From positions 1 through 47,857 of the forward strand of contig NZ_MECL01000170.1 in assembly GCF_014596445.1 (NCBI RefSeq): a stretch of DNA of 47,857 bases, in the 5' to 3' direction. Positions 13,091 through 21,470 of the stretch are shown piece by piece (the first letter of the stretch is position 1; each line of letters begins with the position of its first letter). The notes under the pieces are model-generated. The model made no database searches. It was not told the origin of the DNA and saw only the letters and a program-made list of their open reading frames with translations. Source of the stretch: Streptomyces sp. CBMA29. GTDB lineage: Bacteria > Actinomycetota > Actinomycetes > Streptomycetales > Streptomycetaceae. The position numbers were made by a program, and so were the translations under genes.

Positions 13091-14386
13091 GTGAAGCGCA
13101 AGCTCATCGCGGCGATCGGCGTCGCGACCATGATTGCTGGTATTGCGGCCTGTGGGTCGGACAAGAAGGACGACAAGGCCGCTGAGAAGCCGGCCGACCA
13201 GACCGGCACGGTGACCGTCTGGCTGATGGGTGAGGCGCAGACGGCCTGGCCCGAGCTGGTACAGAACACCACCGCTCAGTTCAAGGCGAAGTACCCGAAG
13301 GTCAACGTCAAGATCCAGTACCAGCAGTGGAGCGACAAGGTCCAGAAGCTGGACGCCGCCCTCTCCGGTTCCAGCGCCCCCGACGTGGTGGAGCTGGGCA
13401 ACACCGAGACCCAGACGTACATCCTCAACGGCGCCCTCGCCGACCTGGACAAGAAGACCTTCCAGAACTCGGACACCTGGATCAAGGGCCTCGAGGACAC
13501 CTGCACCTACCAGGGCAAGCTCTACTGCGCGCCCTACTACGCCGGTGCCCGCGTCGCGATCTACAACACCGCCGACTTCAAGGCCGGTACGGGCTCCGAC
13601 GCCTTCCCCGCCACCGAGGACGAGCTGACCGCCGCCCTGGACAAGATCGAGGCGAAGAAGGGCGGCGACAAGACGTACTCGCCGCTCTACCTCCCCGGCC
13701 AGTACTGGTACGCGGCCATGTCGTACGTCGCCGCCTACGGCGGCCAGATCGCCAAGGACGACGGCGGCAAGTGGAGCGGTGACCTGGAGAGCCCGCAGGC
13801 GCAGCAGGGCCTCCAGCACTTCATCGACCTGGTGAAGAAGTACAACCACGGCGACCAGACCAAGGACGAGGCGGACCACGCCAACGTCATGGCCCACGGG
13901 AAGGCCGGCGTCATCTACGGCAACGGCTGGGAGGCCGGTTCGGTCATCACGCCGCCGAACGGCAACGCCAAGCTCAAGGACGTCATCAAGACGGCCACGA
14001 TGCCCGGCCCGAACGGCAAGGCGCTGCCGTCCTTCATCGGCGGCTCCGACCTCGCCGTGGTCAACAAGTCCAAGGTGAAGGACCTCGCCAAGGAGTGGAT
14101 CGCGGACTTCACCAGCGAGAAGAACGAGGCCGTCCTCGTCACCAAGGCCACGCTGCCGAACAACACCAAGCAGCTTGAGCCGATGAAGGCCGACCCGGCC
14201 ACCGCCGCCGCGGCCAACGCCGTGCCGGACGCCTGGTTCACGCCGATCGCACCGGGCTGGGCCGCGATCGAGAAGCAGGGCATCCTCAAGACGATGCTGC
14301 TCGACATCCTCAAGGGCAAGTCCGTCGCCGACGCCGCCAAGGCCGCCGACGACAAGATCAACTCGCTGATCAACACCGCCTCCTGA
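13091..14386 (+). CDS. dasA: DasA, chitobiose-binding lipoprotein of the DasABC importer
   Basis: A 431-residue family 1 solute-binding protein. Start is GTG 13091, with GGAGG at 13081-13085. The signal peptide MKRKLIAAIGVATMIAGIAA is followed by lipid-modified Cys21. The mature part begins with a Lys/Asp-rich linker and then the binding-protein fold (TVTVWLMGEAQTAWPELVQN, then GSSAPDVVELGNTETQTYIL). DasA binds N,N'-diacetylchitobiose outside the membrane for import by DasB-DasC, energised in trans by the shared ATPase MsiK, which is not in this window. Two upstream dre sites put it under DasR. Confidence 0.95.
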   Translation: MKRKLIAAIGVATMIAGIAACGSDKKDDKAAEKPADQTGTVTVWLMGEAQTAWPELVQNTTAQFKAKYPKVNVKIQYQQWSDKVQKLDAALSGSSAPDVVELGNTETQTYILNGALADLDKKTFQNSDTWIKGLEDTCTYQGKLYCAPYYAGARVAIYNTADFKAGTGSDAFPATEDELTAALDKIEAKKGGDKTYSPLYLPGQYWYAAMSYVAAYGGQIAKDDGGKWSGDLESPQAQQGLQHFIDLVKKYNHGDQTKDEADHANVMAHGKAGVIYGNGWEAGSVITPPNGNAKLKDVIKTATMPGPNGKALPSFIGGSDLAVVNKSKVKDLAKEWIADFTSEKNEAVLVTKATLPNNTKQLEPMKADPATAAAANAVPDAWFTPIAPGWAAIEKQGILKTMLLDILKGKSVADAAKAADDKINSLINTAS

Positions 14387-14477
14387 CACGGCGGTCGTCA
14401 CCAGGGGAGGGCGGTCCGCGGTCGCGGGCCGCCCGCCCCGGTATCCCGGCATGGACACCGAAGAAAGGTCAGAGCGG

Positions 14478-15485
14478 ATGAGTGCCGCCGACACGCATGC
14501 CACAGAGCCGGTGACGGGGGGCCGCCCGCAGATCCCGCCGCCGCGCTCGACCGGTCCGGTCGCCCCGACAGCGGGCCGCGCCCCCAAGCGCAAGCGGCAG
14601 AGCAGATCGCTGCCGTATCTGCTGATCGCTCCGGCGCTGGTCGTCATCATCGGCGTGCTGGGCTATCCGCTCGTCGACACCATCGTGCTGTCCTTCCAGG
14701 ACGAGCGGCGCAACAACCTCTGGAACGGCGTCGCGGCGCCCTGGGTCGGCTTCGACCAGTACAGCTCGATCCTCGGCGACAGCGAGTTCTGGGCCGTGGT
14801 GCTGCGCACCGTGGTCTTCGTCGTCGTCTGCGTCGTCGCCACCATGGCGCTCGGCCTGCTGATCGGGCTGCTGATGCAGCGGGTCTCCAACTGGGTCCGG
14901 GTCACCATGAGCAGCGTGATGATCGCCGTGTGGGCGATGCCGCTGCTGGTCGCCACCTCGGTCTTCAAGTTCATGTTCGACTCCGACTACGGCCTGATCA
15001 ACCAGCTCCTCACCCGGCTGCCCGGCGTCGACTACACCCGGCACAACTGGTTCCTCAACCCGACCACCGGCATGGCGATCATCGCCGTCCTGGTCGTCTG
15101 GGGCGCCATCCCCTTCATCGCCATCAGCCTGCACGCGGCGCTCACCCAGGTCCCCAAGGAACTGGAGGAGGCCGCGCGGATCGACGGCGCGAGGGGCTTC
15201 GGCATCTTCCGCTACGTCACCTTCCCGATCATCAAGCCGGTCTTCGTGATGACCAGCACCCTGTCGGTGATCTGGGACTTCGGCGTGCTCGGCCAGATCC
15301 TGCTGATGCGCGGCGGCCAGCCGGAGCAGGACTACCAGACGCTCGGCCTGTACGCGTACACCCAGGCGTTCATCTCCAACTCCTTCAGCCGGGGCGCGGC
15401 CATCTCCGTGGTCTCCGTCCTGCTGCTGTCCGGTGTCGCCGTCTACTACCTGCGCCAGCTTCTGAAGATCGGAGAGGTCGAGTGA
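14478..15485 (+). CDS. dasB: DasB, ABC sugar permease subunit
   Basis: A 335-residue integral membrane protein of the MalF type, read from ATG 14478 (MSAADTHA) behind GAAAGG; ATG 14451 is a possible longer start. A proline-rich, basic cytoplasmic N-terminus of about 45 residues precedes six predicted helices, beginning YLLIAPALVVIIGVLGYPL. The EAA loop (KELEEAARIDGARGFGIFRY) contacts the ATPase. It forms the chitobiose channel with DasC. It overlaps dasC by GTGA, and the intergenic gap to dasA is about 90 bp. Confidence 0.93.
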   Translation: MSAADTHATEPVTGGRPQIPPPRSTGPVAPTAGRAPKRKRQSRSLPYLLIAPALVVIIGVLGYPLVDTIVLSFQDERRNNLWNGVAAPWVGFDQYSSILGDSEFWAVVLRTVVFVVVCVVATMALGLLIGLLMQRVSNWVRVTMSSVMIAVWAMPLLVATSVFKFMFDSDYGLINQLLTRLPGVDYTRHNWFLNPTTGMAIIAVLVVWGAIPFIAISLHAALTQVPKELEEAARIDGARGFGIFRYVTFPIIKPVFVMTSTLSVIWDFGVLGQILLMRGGQPEQDYQTLGLYAYTQAFISNSFSRGAAISVVSVLLLSGVAVYYLRQLLKIGEVE

Positions 15486-16369
15486 GCACCGCTGTCAAGA
15501 GCGGCCCCGCCGTCCAGGGCCCCACGGCCGGAGTCACCTACCGCACTCCGAAGAAGAAGCGCAACGGCTGGAACGTGCTCGGCCTGATCGTCACCGTGAT
15601 CATGGGCTTCCCGGTGTACTGGATGGTCATCACCGCGCTCCGCCCGAGCCAGGAGATCCTCAGCTACCACCAGAAGCTCTATCCCAGCTCCGTCACGCTG
15701 AACCAGTTCAAGCGCGCGATGGACATGCCCAACTTCTGGGACAACGTCAAGAGCAGCGTGATCATCTCGGCGTGCAGTGTCGTGATCGCCATCGGCATCG
15801 GCCTGCTCGCGGCGTACGCCATCGGCCGGTTCAGGTTCTGGGGCCGCCGCGGCCTGGTCATCGCCCTGCTGGTGATCCAGCTCATCCCGGCCACCTCGAT
15901 GCTGATCCCGATCTACATCCAGCTCAACAAGATGGGCGGCCTCAACCAGTACTGGGGCGTCATCGTCGTCTACGCGGCGAGCACACTGCCCTTCGCCGTC
16001 TGGATGCTGCGCGGTTTCATCGTCAACATCCCCAAGGAGCTGGAGGAGTCGGCGATGGTCGACGGGTGCAGCCAGTTGGAGGCGTTCCGCCGCGTCGTCC
16101 TCCCGCTGCTCGCGCCCGGCCTGGTCGCCGCGTCGATCTACGCGCTGATGACCGCCTGGAACGAGTACCTGTTCGCGTACGTCATCCTCCAGGACAATGA
16201 CAAGTACACGTTGAGCATCTGGCTGCTGAAGTTCACCGGACAGCGCGGTACCGACTACGGGGCCCTCATGGCGGGCTCGATCCTGATCGCCCTGCCCGTC
16301 GTGGTCTTCTTCCTGTTCGTCCAGCGCAAGGTGGCCTCCGGCCTGACCGCAGGCGCGGTGAAGGGATGA
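15482..16369 (+). CDS. dasC: DasC, ABC sugar permease subunit
   Basis: A 295-residue MalG-type permease from GTG 15482, which overlaps the dasB stop. A short basic N-terminus (TPKKKRNGWNVLG) leads into six helices. The EAA loop is KELEESAMVDGCSQLEAFRR, the usual ATPase-docking site. It pairs with DasB in N,N'-diacetylchitobiose uptake. The stop overlaps the ATG of the next gene by 4 bases, making dasBC and the hexosaminidase one translational unit. Confidence 0.93.
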   Translation: MSTAVKSGPAVQGPTAGVTYRTPKKKRNGWNVLGLIVTVIMGFPVYWMVITALRPSQEILSYHQKLYPSSVTLNQFKRAMDMPNFWDNVKSSVIISACSVVIAIGIGLLAAYAIGRFRFWGRRGLVIALLVIQLIPATSMLIPIYIQLNKMGGLNQYWGVIVVYAASTLPFAVWMLRGFIVNIPKELEESAMVDGCSQLEAFRRVVLPLLAPGLVAASIYALMTAWNEYLFAYVILQDNDKYTLSIWLLKFTGQRGTDYGALMAGSILIALPVVVFFLFVQRKVASGLTAGAVKG

Positions 16370-17901
16370 CCGTCATTACCGTCGACACGCCCGCGGACGT
16401 CCTGGCCCGCGACGCCCTCACCGTCCTCCAGCCCGGCTTCCGCGGCACCGAGGCCCCCGACTGGGTGCTGCGGCTGCTCGCCGAAGGGCTCGGCGCGGTC
16501 GCGCTGTTCTCCCGCAACATCGAGTCGCCCGAGCAAGTCGCCCGGCTCACCGCCCAGTTGCGCGCGGTACGGCCCGACGTGCTCGTCGCCGCCGACGAGG
16601 AGGGCGGCGACGTCACCCGCCTCGAAGCGCGCGGCGGCTCCTCTTTCCCGGGCAACCTCGCGCTCGGCGCCGTCGACGACGTCAAGCTCACCCGGGCCGT
16701 CGCCGCCGAACTCGGCCGCAGGCTCGCCGCGTGCGGCGTCAACCTCAACTGGGCGCCGTCCGCCGACGTCAACTCCGACCCGGACAACCCGGTCATCGGA
16801 GTCCGCTCCTTCGGCGCCGAGCCCGAGCTGGTCGCGCGCAACACCGCCGCCTACGTGGAGGGAATGCAGTCGGCGGGCGTCGCGACCAGCGTCAAGCACT
16901 TCCCCGGCCACGGCGACACCGGCGTCGACTCGCACCACGCGATGCCGCGCATCGACGTCGGCCTCGACACCCTGCGCGACCGCGAACTCGTGCCGTTCAA
17001 GGCGGCCGTCGCCGCCGGCACCAAGGCCGTGATGAGCGCTCACATCCTCGTCCCGGCCCTCGACCCCGACCTGCCGGGCACGCTCAGCTCCGCCGTCCTC
17101 ACCGGCCTGCTGCGCGCCCCGCGCGAGCGGGGCGGCCTCGGCTACGACGGCCTCATCGTCACCGACGGCATCGAGATGCAGGCCATCTCCGCCGCCTACG
17201 GCATCGAACGCGGCACCGTCATGGCCCTGGCCGCCGGGGCCGACGCGATCTGCGTCGGCGGCGGCCTGTCCGACGAGCAGACCGTGCTCGGCCTGCGCGA
17301 CGCCATCGTGCGCGCGGTGCGCGAGGGCGACCTCCCCGCCGAGCGGCTGGCCGACGCCGCCGCCCGGGTGCGCGACCTCCAGGTGTGGGCGGCCGAACGG
17401 GCGGGCGCCGCCGGGACGGTCTCCGACGGTTCCGACATCGGCCTGGAGGCGGCCCGCCGCGCCCTGCGGATCACCCGCCGCGCCGAGTTCACCCCGCTCA
17501 CCGAGGCGCCCTACGTCGCCGCCCTCACGCCGGTCGCCAACATCGCGGTCGGCGACGTCACCCCCTGGGGCATCGCCGCCGACCTCGCCAAGCTCCTGCC
17601 CGGCACCGTCACGGGCACCTACCCCGGCCGCGAGGTCGAGGATCTGGGCGCCGAGGTGTTCGCCGCCGGACTCCTCGACGAGGCCGGCGACCGTACGATC
17701 GTCCTCGTCGTCCGCGACGCCCACCGGCACCGCTGGATGTCCGAGGCGCTCGCGGCGGTCGTCGCCCGCCGCCCCGGCACGGTCGTGGTGGAGATGGGCG
17801 TCCCCCAGGCGCCCGCCACCGGCGCCCTCCACATCGCCACCCACGGCGCGGCCCGCGTCTGCGGCACGGCCGCCGCCGAGGCCATCGTGGGCTCCGTCTA
17901 G
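16366..17901 (+). CDS. dasD: cytoplasmic GH3 beta-N-acetylhexosaminidase (DasD/NagZ-like)
   Basis: A 511-residue glycoside hydrolase family 3 enzyme with no signal peptide, so it acts inside the cell, presumably splitting imported chitobiose into GlcNAc. The KHFPGHGDT signature characteristic of NagZ-type GH3 is near residues 178-186, including the His of the His-Asp general-acid dyad. The nucleophile Asp is in VTDGIEMQAI. A C-terminal domain of about 150 residues follows (DVTPWGIAADLAKLLPGTVT). Position after DasABC with overlapping codons supports the role. A strong terminator follows. Confidence 0.9.
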   Translation: MTVITVDTPADVLARDALTVLQPGFRGTEAPDWVLRLLAEGLGAVALFSRNIESPEQVARLTAQLRAVRPDVLVAADEEGGDVTRLEARGGSSFPGNLALGAVDDVKLTRAVAAELGRRLAACGVNLNWAPSADVNSDPDNPVIGVRSFGAEPELVARNTAAYVEGMQSAGVATSVKHFPGHGDTGVDSHHAMPRIDVGLDTLRDRELVPFKAAVAAGTKAVMSAHILVPALDPDLPGTLSSAVLTGLLRAPRERGGLGYDGLIVTDGIEMQAISAAYGIERGTVMALAAGADAICVGGGLSDEQTVLGLRDAIVRAVREGDLPAERLADAAARVRDLQVWAAERAGAAGTVSDGSDIGLEAARRALRITRRAEFTPLTEAPYVAALTPVANIAVGDVTPWGIAADLAKLLPGTVTGTYPGREVEDLGAEVFAAGLLDEAGDRTIVLVVRDAHRHRWMSEALAAVVARRPGTVVVEMGVPQAPATGALHIATHGAARVCGTAAAEAIVGSV

Positions 17902-17907
17902 CACGAC

Positions 17908-17949
17908 AGAGCGCCGGACAGGACCGCGATCGGTCCTGTCCGGCGCTCT
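17908..17949. terminator. terminator between dasD and nagB
   Basis: A 19-bp perfect stem (17908-17926 with 17931-17949) closed by a 4-base loop CGAT. It sits between the convergent stops of dasD (17901) and nagB (17977) and can end both transcripts. Confidence 0.9.
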
Positions 17950-17976
17950 TCCGCGTTCCGGGCCGCCGGCCAGGCC

Positions 17977-18762
17977 CTAGACGCCCTGCCAGGCGGGCTT
18001 GGCCGCGAAGGTGGCGCGGAAGTACGGGGCCAGCTTCAGCTTGGAGGCGGCGGCCTCGTCCACGACCACGGTGGCGTGCGGGTGGAGCTGGAGCGCCGAG
18101 GCGGGAACGACGGCGGCGACGGGCCCCTCGACGGTCTGCGCGACGGCCTCCGCCTTGCCCTCGCCGGTGGCGAGCAGCACCAGGTGCCGGGCCTCCAGGA
18201 TGGTGCCGATGCCCTGCGTGATCACGTGGTGCGGCACCTGCTCGATGTCGCCGCCGAAGAAGCGGGCGTTGTCGACCCTGGTCTGTTCGGTGAGCGTCTT
18301 GATCCGGGTCCTGGAGGCGAGCGACGAGCAGGGCTCGTTGAAGCCGATGTGCCCGTCGGTGCCGATCCCCAGGAGCTGGAGGTCCACGCCGCCCGCGGCG
18401 GCCAGCGCCGCGTCGTACGCCTCGCAGGCGGCCTGCACGTCGTCGGCGGCCCCGTCGGGCCCCATGAAGGACTTCTCCGACAGCCCCAGCGGCTTCACGA
18501 CCTCCCGCAGCACGACCGAGCGGTACGACTCCGGGTGGCCGGTGGGCAGGCCGACGTACTCGTCGAGCTGGCAGACACGGGCACGGGCCGCGTCCACCGC
18601 GCCCGAGCGGACCTTCGCCGCCAGCGCCTCGTAGACGGGCAGCGGGGTGGATCCGGTGGCCACGCCGAGCAGAGCGTCCGGCGTGCGGCGCAGCAGCGCG
18701 GCCATGGCCTCCGCGATCAGCTCGCCGCCTGCCGCGGCGTCCGGGACGATGACAACTTCCAC
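17977..18762 (-). CDS. nagB: glucosamine-6-phosphate deaminase NagB
   Basis: Converts glucosamine-6-phosphate to fructose-6-phosphate and ammonia, the step that feeds amino sugars into glycolysis. The 261-residue protein has the phosphate-binding LGVATGSTPLPVYEAL near residues 33-48 and the catalytic-loop Asp in QLDEYVGLP. LLGIGTDGHIGFNEP contains the active-site Asp and His. Length matches bacterial NagB. Start is GTG 18762. A dre operator 30 bp upstream places it in the DasR regulon; its product pathway consumes the DasR effector. Confidence 0.95.
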   Translation of the reverse strand: MEVVIVPDAAAGGELIAEAMAALLRRTPDALLGVATGSTPLPVYEALAAKVRSGAVDAARARVCQLDEYVGLPTGHPESYRSVVLREVVKPLGLSEKSFMGPDGAADDVQAACEAYDAALAAAGGVDLQLLGIGTDGHIGFNEPCSSLASRTRIKTLTEQTRVDNARFFGGDIEQVPHHVITQGIGTILEARHLVLLATGEGKAEAVAQTVEGPVAAVVPASALQLHPHATVVVDEAAASKLKLAPYFRATFAAKPAWQGV

Positions 18763-18791
18763 GCTGGGCCTGCCGTTCTGGAGGGGACTTG

Positions 18792-18807
18792 TGTGGTATA
18801 GACCAAT
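18792..18807. promoter_or_regulatory. DasR-responsive element (dre) upstream of nagB
   Basis: Minus-strand ATTGGTCTATACCACA matches the dre consensus at about 13 of 16 positions and lies 30-45 bp upstream of the nagB start codon. Confidence 0.85.
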
Positions 18808-18840
18808 CTAGCAGAGGGGGGTCCTGTCGACGTCGGGCCG

Positions 18841-18914
18841 GTCTTTTCCCGCCCGCTCACCCGTCGGCGTCCGCTCTGTTCGCTCTGTTCGCTGTGGCTG
18901 AGGCTGTGGCTGAG
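18841..18914 (+). repeat. compressed relative of the 42-kb inverted-repeat element
   Basis: Three blocks recur here in the same order as in the left half of the element at 41943-43026. GTCTTTTCCCGCCCGCTCAC plus CCGT (18841-18864) matches 41945-41968 at 22 of 24 bases. CCGTCGGCGTCCGC (18861-18874) is identical to part of 42121-42140. GTTCGCTGTGGCTGAGG (18887-18903) is identical to 42354-42370. Short internal duplications (CTCTGTTCG twice, GCTGTGGCTGAG twice) follow. It looks like an internally deleted copy. Confidence 0.6.
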
Positions 18915-19311
18915 GCCAGAAAAACCCACGGGCCACGGTGCTCGGCGGGGACCCTCAACCCCGCCGGCACCGCAGCCCGGAGCAGCCGTCGGCGCCTGGC
19001 CGGCGGGGTGTGCGGTTCCCCCCGGCGCGATGGGCCGACCTTGAGGTCAGGGCGTAGTCAGGGCAGAGAACGCCTTGCCTCGGTCCGTCCTCCTGTGCGG
19101 GGAGGACGGAGGTCTGATGCCACGCGCGTACGCGCCACGCGTGGTGTCTCGCTTCATTGTGGACTAGACCATTCGGCCTTGTCTACGGTTCCCGGCGAGG
19201 CTTCCTCCCCAGGCCCCCGGCGGGTCGATGCACCCTCCAGCGAAATCATCGCCGAAAACGGCTCGTCCCGCACCCCCCTCCCCGGCCGGTACGCTCACAG
19301 GCGTGCCCTCC
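18915..19311. other. long leader/intergenic region upstream of the PdtaS-like kinase
   Basis: About 400 bp without a gene. It holds a 10-bp hairpin TCCGTCCTCC/GGAGGACGGA (19084-19110), a 12-bp palindrome GCGCGTACGCGC (19124-19135) flanked by CCACGCG/CGCGTGG arms, and a dre-like site at 19158-19173. Confidence 0.5.
19158..19173. promoter_or_regulatory. dre-like site upstream of the sensor histidine kinase gene
   Basis: TGTGGACTAGACCATT matches the reverse complement of the dre consensus (AGTGGTCTAGACCAGT) at about 13 of 16 positions, equal in quality to the nagB site. It is about 139 bp upstream of the kinase start, where a DasR site is not expected from the gene's function. Confidence 0.65.
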
Positions 19312-20760
19312 ATGAACGACCTCGTACGCGAGCACACGGCCCTCGACGACTCCGACCTCGAATGGCTGCATCTGCTCGTCTCGGAGTGGCAGCTGCTCTC
19401 CGATCTGTCCTTCGCCGACCTCGTGCTGTGGGTCCCCACCCGCGACGGCACCCGGTATGTGTCCGTCGCGCAGATGCGGCCGAACACCGGGCCGACCTCG
19501 TACCAGGACGACATGGTCGGCCACCTGGTGCCGCGCGGGCGGCGTCCGCTGCTGGACGTGGCGCTCGACGAGGGCCGTATCGTCCGCGAGGGCGACCCGG
19601 AGTGGCGCGAGGAGGTGCCGGTACGGGTCGAGTCGATCCCGGTGCGCCGCGACGGCCGGGTGCTCGGCGTGATCGCGCGCAACACCAACCTGCTGACCGT
19701 ACGCACCCCCAGCCGCCTCGAACTCACCTACTTGCAGAGCGCCAGCGACCTGGCCCAGATGATCGCCCAGGGCGCCTTCCCGTTCCCGGCCGAGCAGGTC
19801 GACATGGACGCCTCACCGCGCGCCGGTGACGGGCTGATCAGGCTGGACGCGGACGGGCTCGTGCAGTACGCCAGCCCCAACGCGCTGTCCGCGTACCACC
19901 GGCTGGGCCTGGCGGCCGACCTGGTCGGCCACCACCTGGGCAAGGCCACCGCCGAACTGGCCCCGGCCCGCGGCCCGGTGGACGAGGCGCTGGTGAAGCT
20001 GGCCAGCGGCTGGGCGCCGCGCGAGTTCGAGGTCGAGGGCGGCGACGGCGTCATCCAGCTGCGCGCGATCCCGCTCAAGCCCAAGGGCGTCCACACCGGT
20101 TCGCTGGTGCTGCTGCGGGACGTGACCGAACTGCGCCGCCGCGAGCGCGAGTTGATGACCAAGGACGCCACCATCCGGGAGATCCACCACCGGGTGAAGA
20201 ACAACCTCCAGACGGTCGCCGCGCTGCTGCGCCTCCAGGCCCGCCGGATGGACTCCGACAACGCCCGTGAGGCGCTGGAGGAGGCGGTCCGCCGGGTCGG
20301 GTCGATCGCCATCGTGCACGAGACGCTCTCCCAGACCCTGGACGAGCGGGTCGAGTTCGACGAGATCGCCGACCGCGTGCTGTCGATGGTCGCGGAGATC
20401 TCGCCCGGCCGGGTCACCCCGCGCCGCGCCGGCCGGTTCGGCATCCTGACCGCCGAGATCGCCACTCCGCTGTCCATGGTCCTGACCGAACTGCTCCAGA
20501 ACGCGCTCGAACACGGCTTCGGGCCGGGGGAGTCGGGCACGGTGGACGTCACCGCCACCCGCGGCCGGGAGCGGATCACCATCTCGGTGCAGGACGACGG
20601 CCGCGGCCTGCCCGACGGCTTCGACGCCCAGGAAGCGGGCAACCTCGGCCTCCAGATCGTCCGCACCCTCGTGGTCGGCGAACTGGGCGGCACCTTCGAC
20701 ATGGTCCCCGCCGAGCCGCGCGGCACCCGCGTCGTCCTCGAACTGCCCCTGGAGAGCTGA
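19312..20760 (+). CDS. PdtaS-like sensor histidine kinase (GAF, PAS, HisKA_2)
   Basis: A soluble 482-residue kinase from ATG 19312 (MNDLVREH); GTG 19303 is also possible. Residues about 10-160 are the GAF-like sensor of this family (HLLVSEWQLLSDLSFADLVL). A PAS-like domain follows at about 170-275. The HisKA_2 box IREIHHRVKNNLQTVAALLR contains phospho-acceptor His292 or His293. An HATPase_c domain has the N box (LTELLQNALEHGF) and G boxes (DDGRGLPDG, GNLGLQIV). Mycobacterial PdtaS signals to an ANTAR antiterminator, and the same partner type is likely. It lies beside wblE, as pdtaS lies beside whiB1 in mycobacteria. Confidence 0.9.
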   Translation: MNDLVREHTALDDSDLEWLHLLVSEWQLLSDLSFADLVLWVPTRDGTRYVSVAQMRPNTGPTSYQDDMVGHLVPRGRRPLLDVALDEGRIVREGDPEWREEVPVRVESIPVRRDGRVLGVIARNTNLLTVRTPSRLELTYLQSASDLAQMIAQGAFPFPAEQVDMDASPRAGDGLIRLDADGLVQYASPNALSAYHRLGLAADLVGHHLGKATAELAPARGPVDEALVKLASGWAPREFEVEGGDGVIQLRAIPLKPKGVHTGSLVLLRDVTELRRRERELMTKDATIREIHHRVKNNLQTVAALLRLQARRMDSDNAREALEEAVRRVGSIAIVHETLSQTLDERVEFDEIADRVLSMVAEISPGRVTPRRAGRFGILTAEIATPLSMVLTELLQNALEHGFGPGESGTVDVTATRGRERITISVQDDGRGLPDGFDAQEAGNLGLQIVRTLVVGELGGTFDMVPAEPRGTRVVLELPLES

Positions 20761-20791
20761 GAGTTCGCCTTTCCTCCGTGGGGGCACAGCA

Positions 20792-20822
20792 AAGGACCCC
20801 GGCCTGGAAGGCCGGGGTCCTT
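20792..20822. terminator. terminator between the histidine kinase and wblE
   Basis: A 14-bp perfect stem (20792-20805 with 20809-20822) on a 3-base loop GGA, with A-rich and T-ended flanks on both sides. It serves the convergent kinase and wblE transcripts. Confidence 0.88.
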
Positions 20823-20893
20823 CATGATGCTGTGTGCTGCGCGTGTTGGTGGGTGCTGCGCGCTGCGGCTCGGGGGGAAGTGGTAAGTGCGCG

Positions 20894-21151
20894 TCAGGCG
20901 CTGGCGTTGCGGGCCCGGTTGCGAGCGGCGCGGCGCTTCATCGCGCGGCGCTCGTCCTCGCTGAGGCCACCCCAGACACCGGCGTCCTGGCCACTCTCCA
21001 GCGCCCACTGCAGGCACTGCTCCATGACGGGGCAGCGGCGGCAGACGGCCTTGGCTTCCTCGATCTGCAGCAGCGCAGGACCGGTGTTGCCGATGGGGAA
21101 GAAGAGCTCGGGATCTTCCTCGCGGCAAACGGCGCGGTGACGCCAGTCCAT
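20894..21151 (-). CDS. wblE: WblE, WhiB-family iron-sulfur regulator (WhiB1-type)
   Basis: An 85-residue WhiB-like protein from ATG 21151, with AAGGAG upstream on the minus strand. Cys9, Cys37, Cys40 and Cys46 (Cx27Cx2Cx5C) bind a 4Fe-4S cluster sensitive to NO and O2. The GVWGG turn (58-62) is followed by a basic DNA-contacting tail (MKRRAARNRARNASA). Mycobacterial WhiB1 docks on the primary sigma factor, and the conserved WblE probably does likewise. An upstream in-frame extension is rejected because the MDWRHRAVC start is invariant in the family. Confidence 0.95.
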   Translation of the reverse strand: MDWRHRAVCREEDPELFFPIGNTGPALLQIEEAKAVCRRCPVMEQCLQWALESGQDAGVWGGLSEDERRAMKRRAARNRARNASA

Positions 21152-21470
21152 GGCTGCTCCAACTCCTTGTGTGACAAGCACGTTGCTTGTGAATGTGAAC
21201 GCTTTCACGAATCCCTACGCAGGCAACGGGACGCTGCCCAGTCTTCACTGGTGCTGGTCCCGCTGAGTGAGGTAGAAGATTCGGGCTCTCAAGGGGGTCG
21301 TTGTCAGACCGTCCCGAGCGCCACCTAGAGACTCGCAAACCTCGGCTGGAGATACAACCCCTTCAGAGAAGTTTTTTTGGATTCCTCGGTGTCGCCTCGG
21401 TCACAGCCGTACTTCCATGGGGTGCAGGGCAGTCTAAACGTTCGAGTAAAAGGACTTTAGGCTCTTCGAC
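21152..21470. other. wblE upstream region
   Basis: 319 bp between wblE and the tail of the DAGK gene, with no gene seen. It is comparatively AT-rich for this genome (for example CGAGTAAAAGGACTTTAGG near 21443-21461 and GTTTTTTTGGATTCC near 21371-21385), consistent with promoters for wblE and a 3' region for the kinase gene. No SigR-type GGAAT-N18-GTT is present. Confidence 0.5.
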
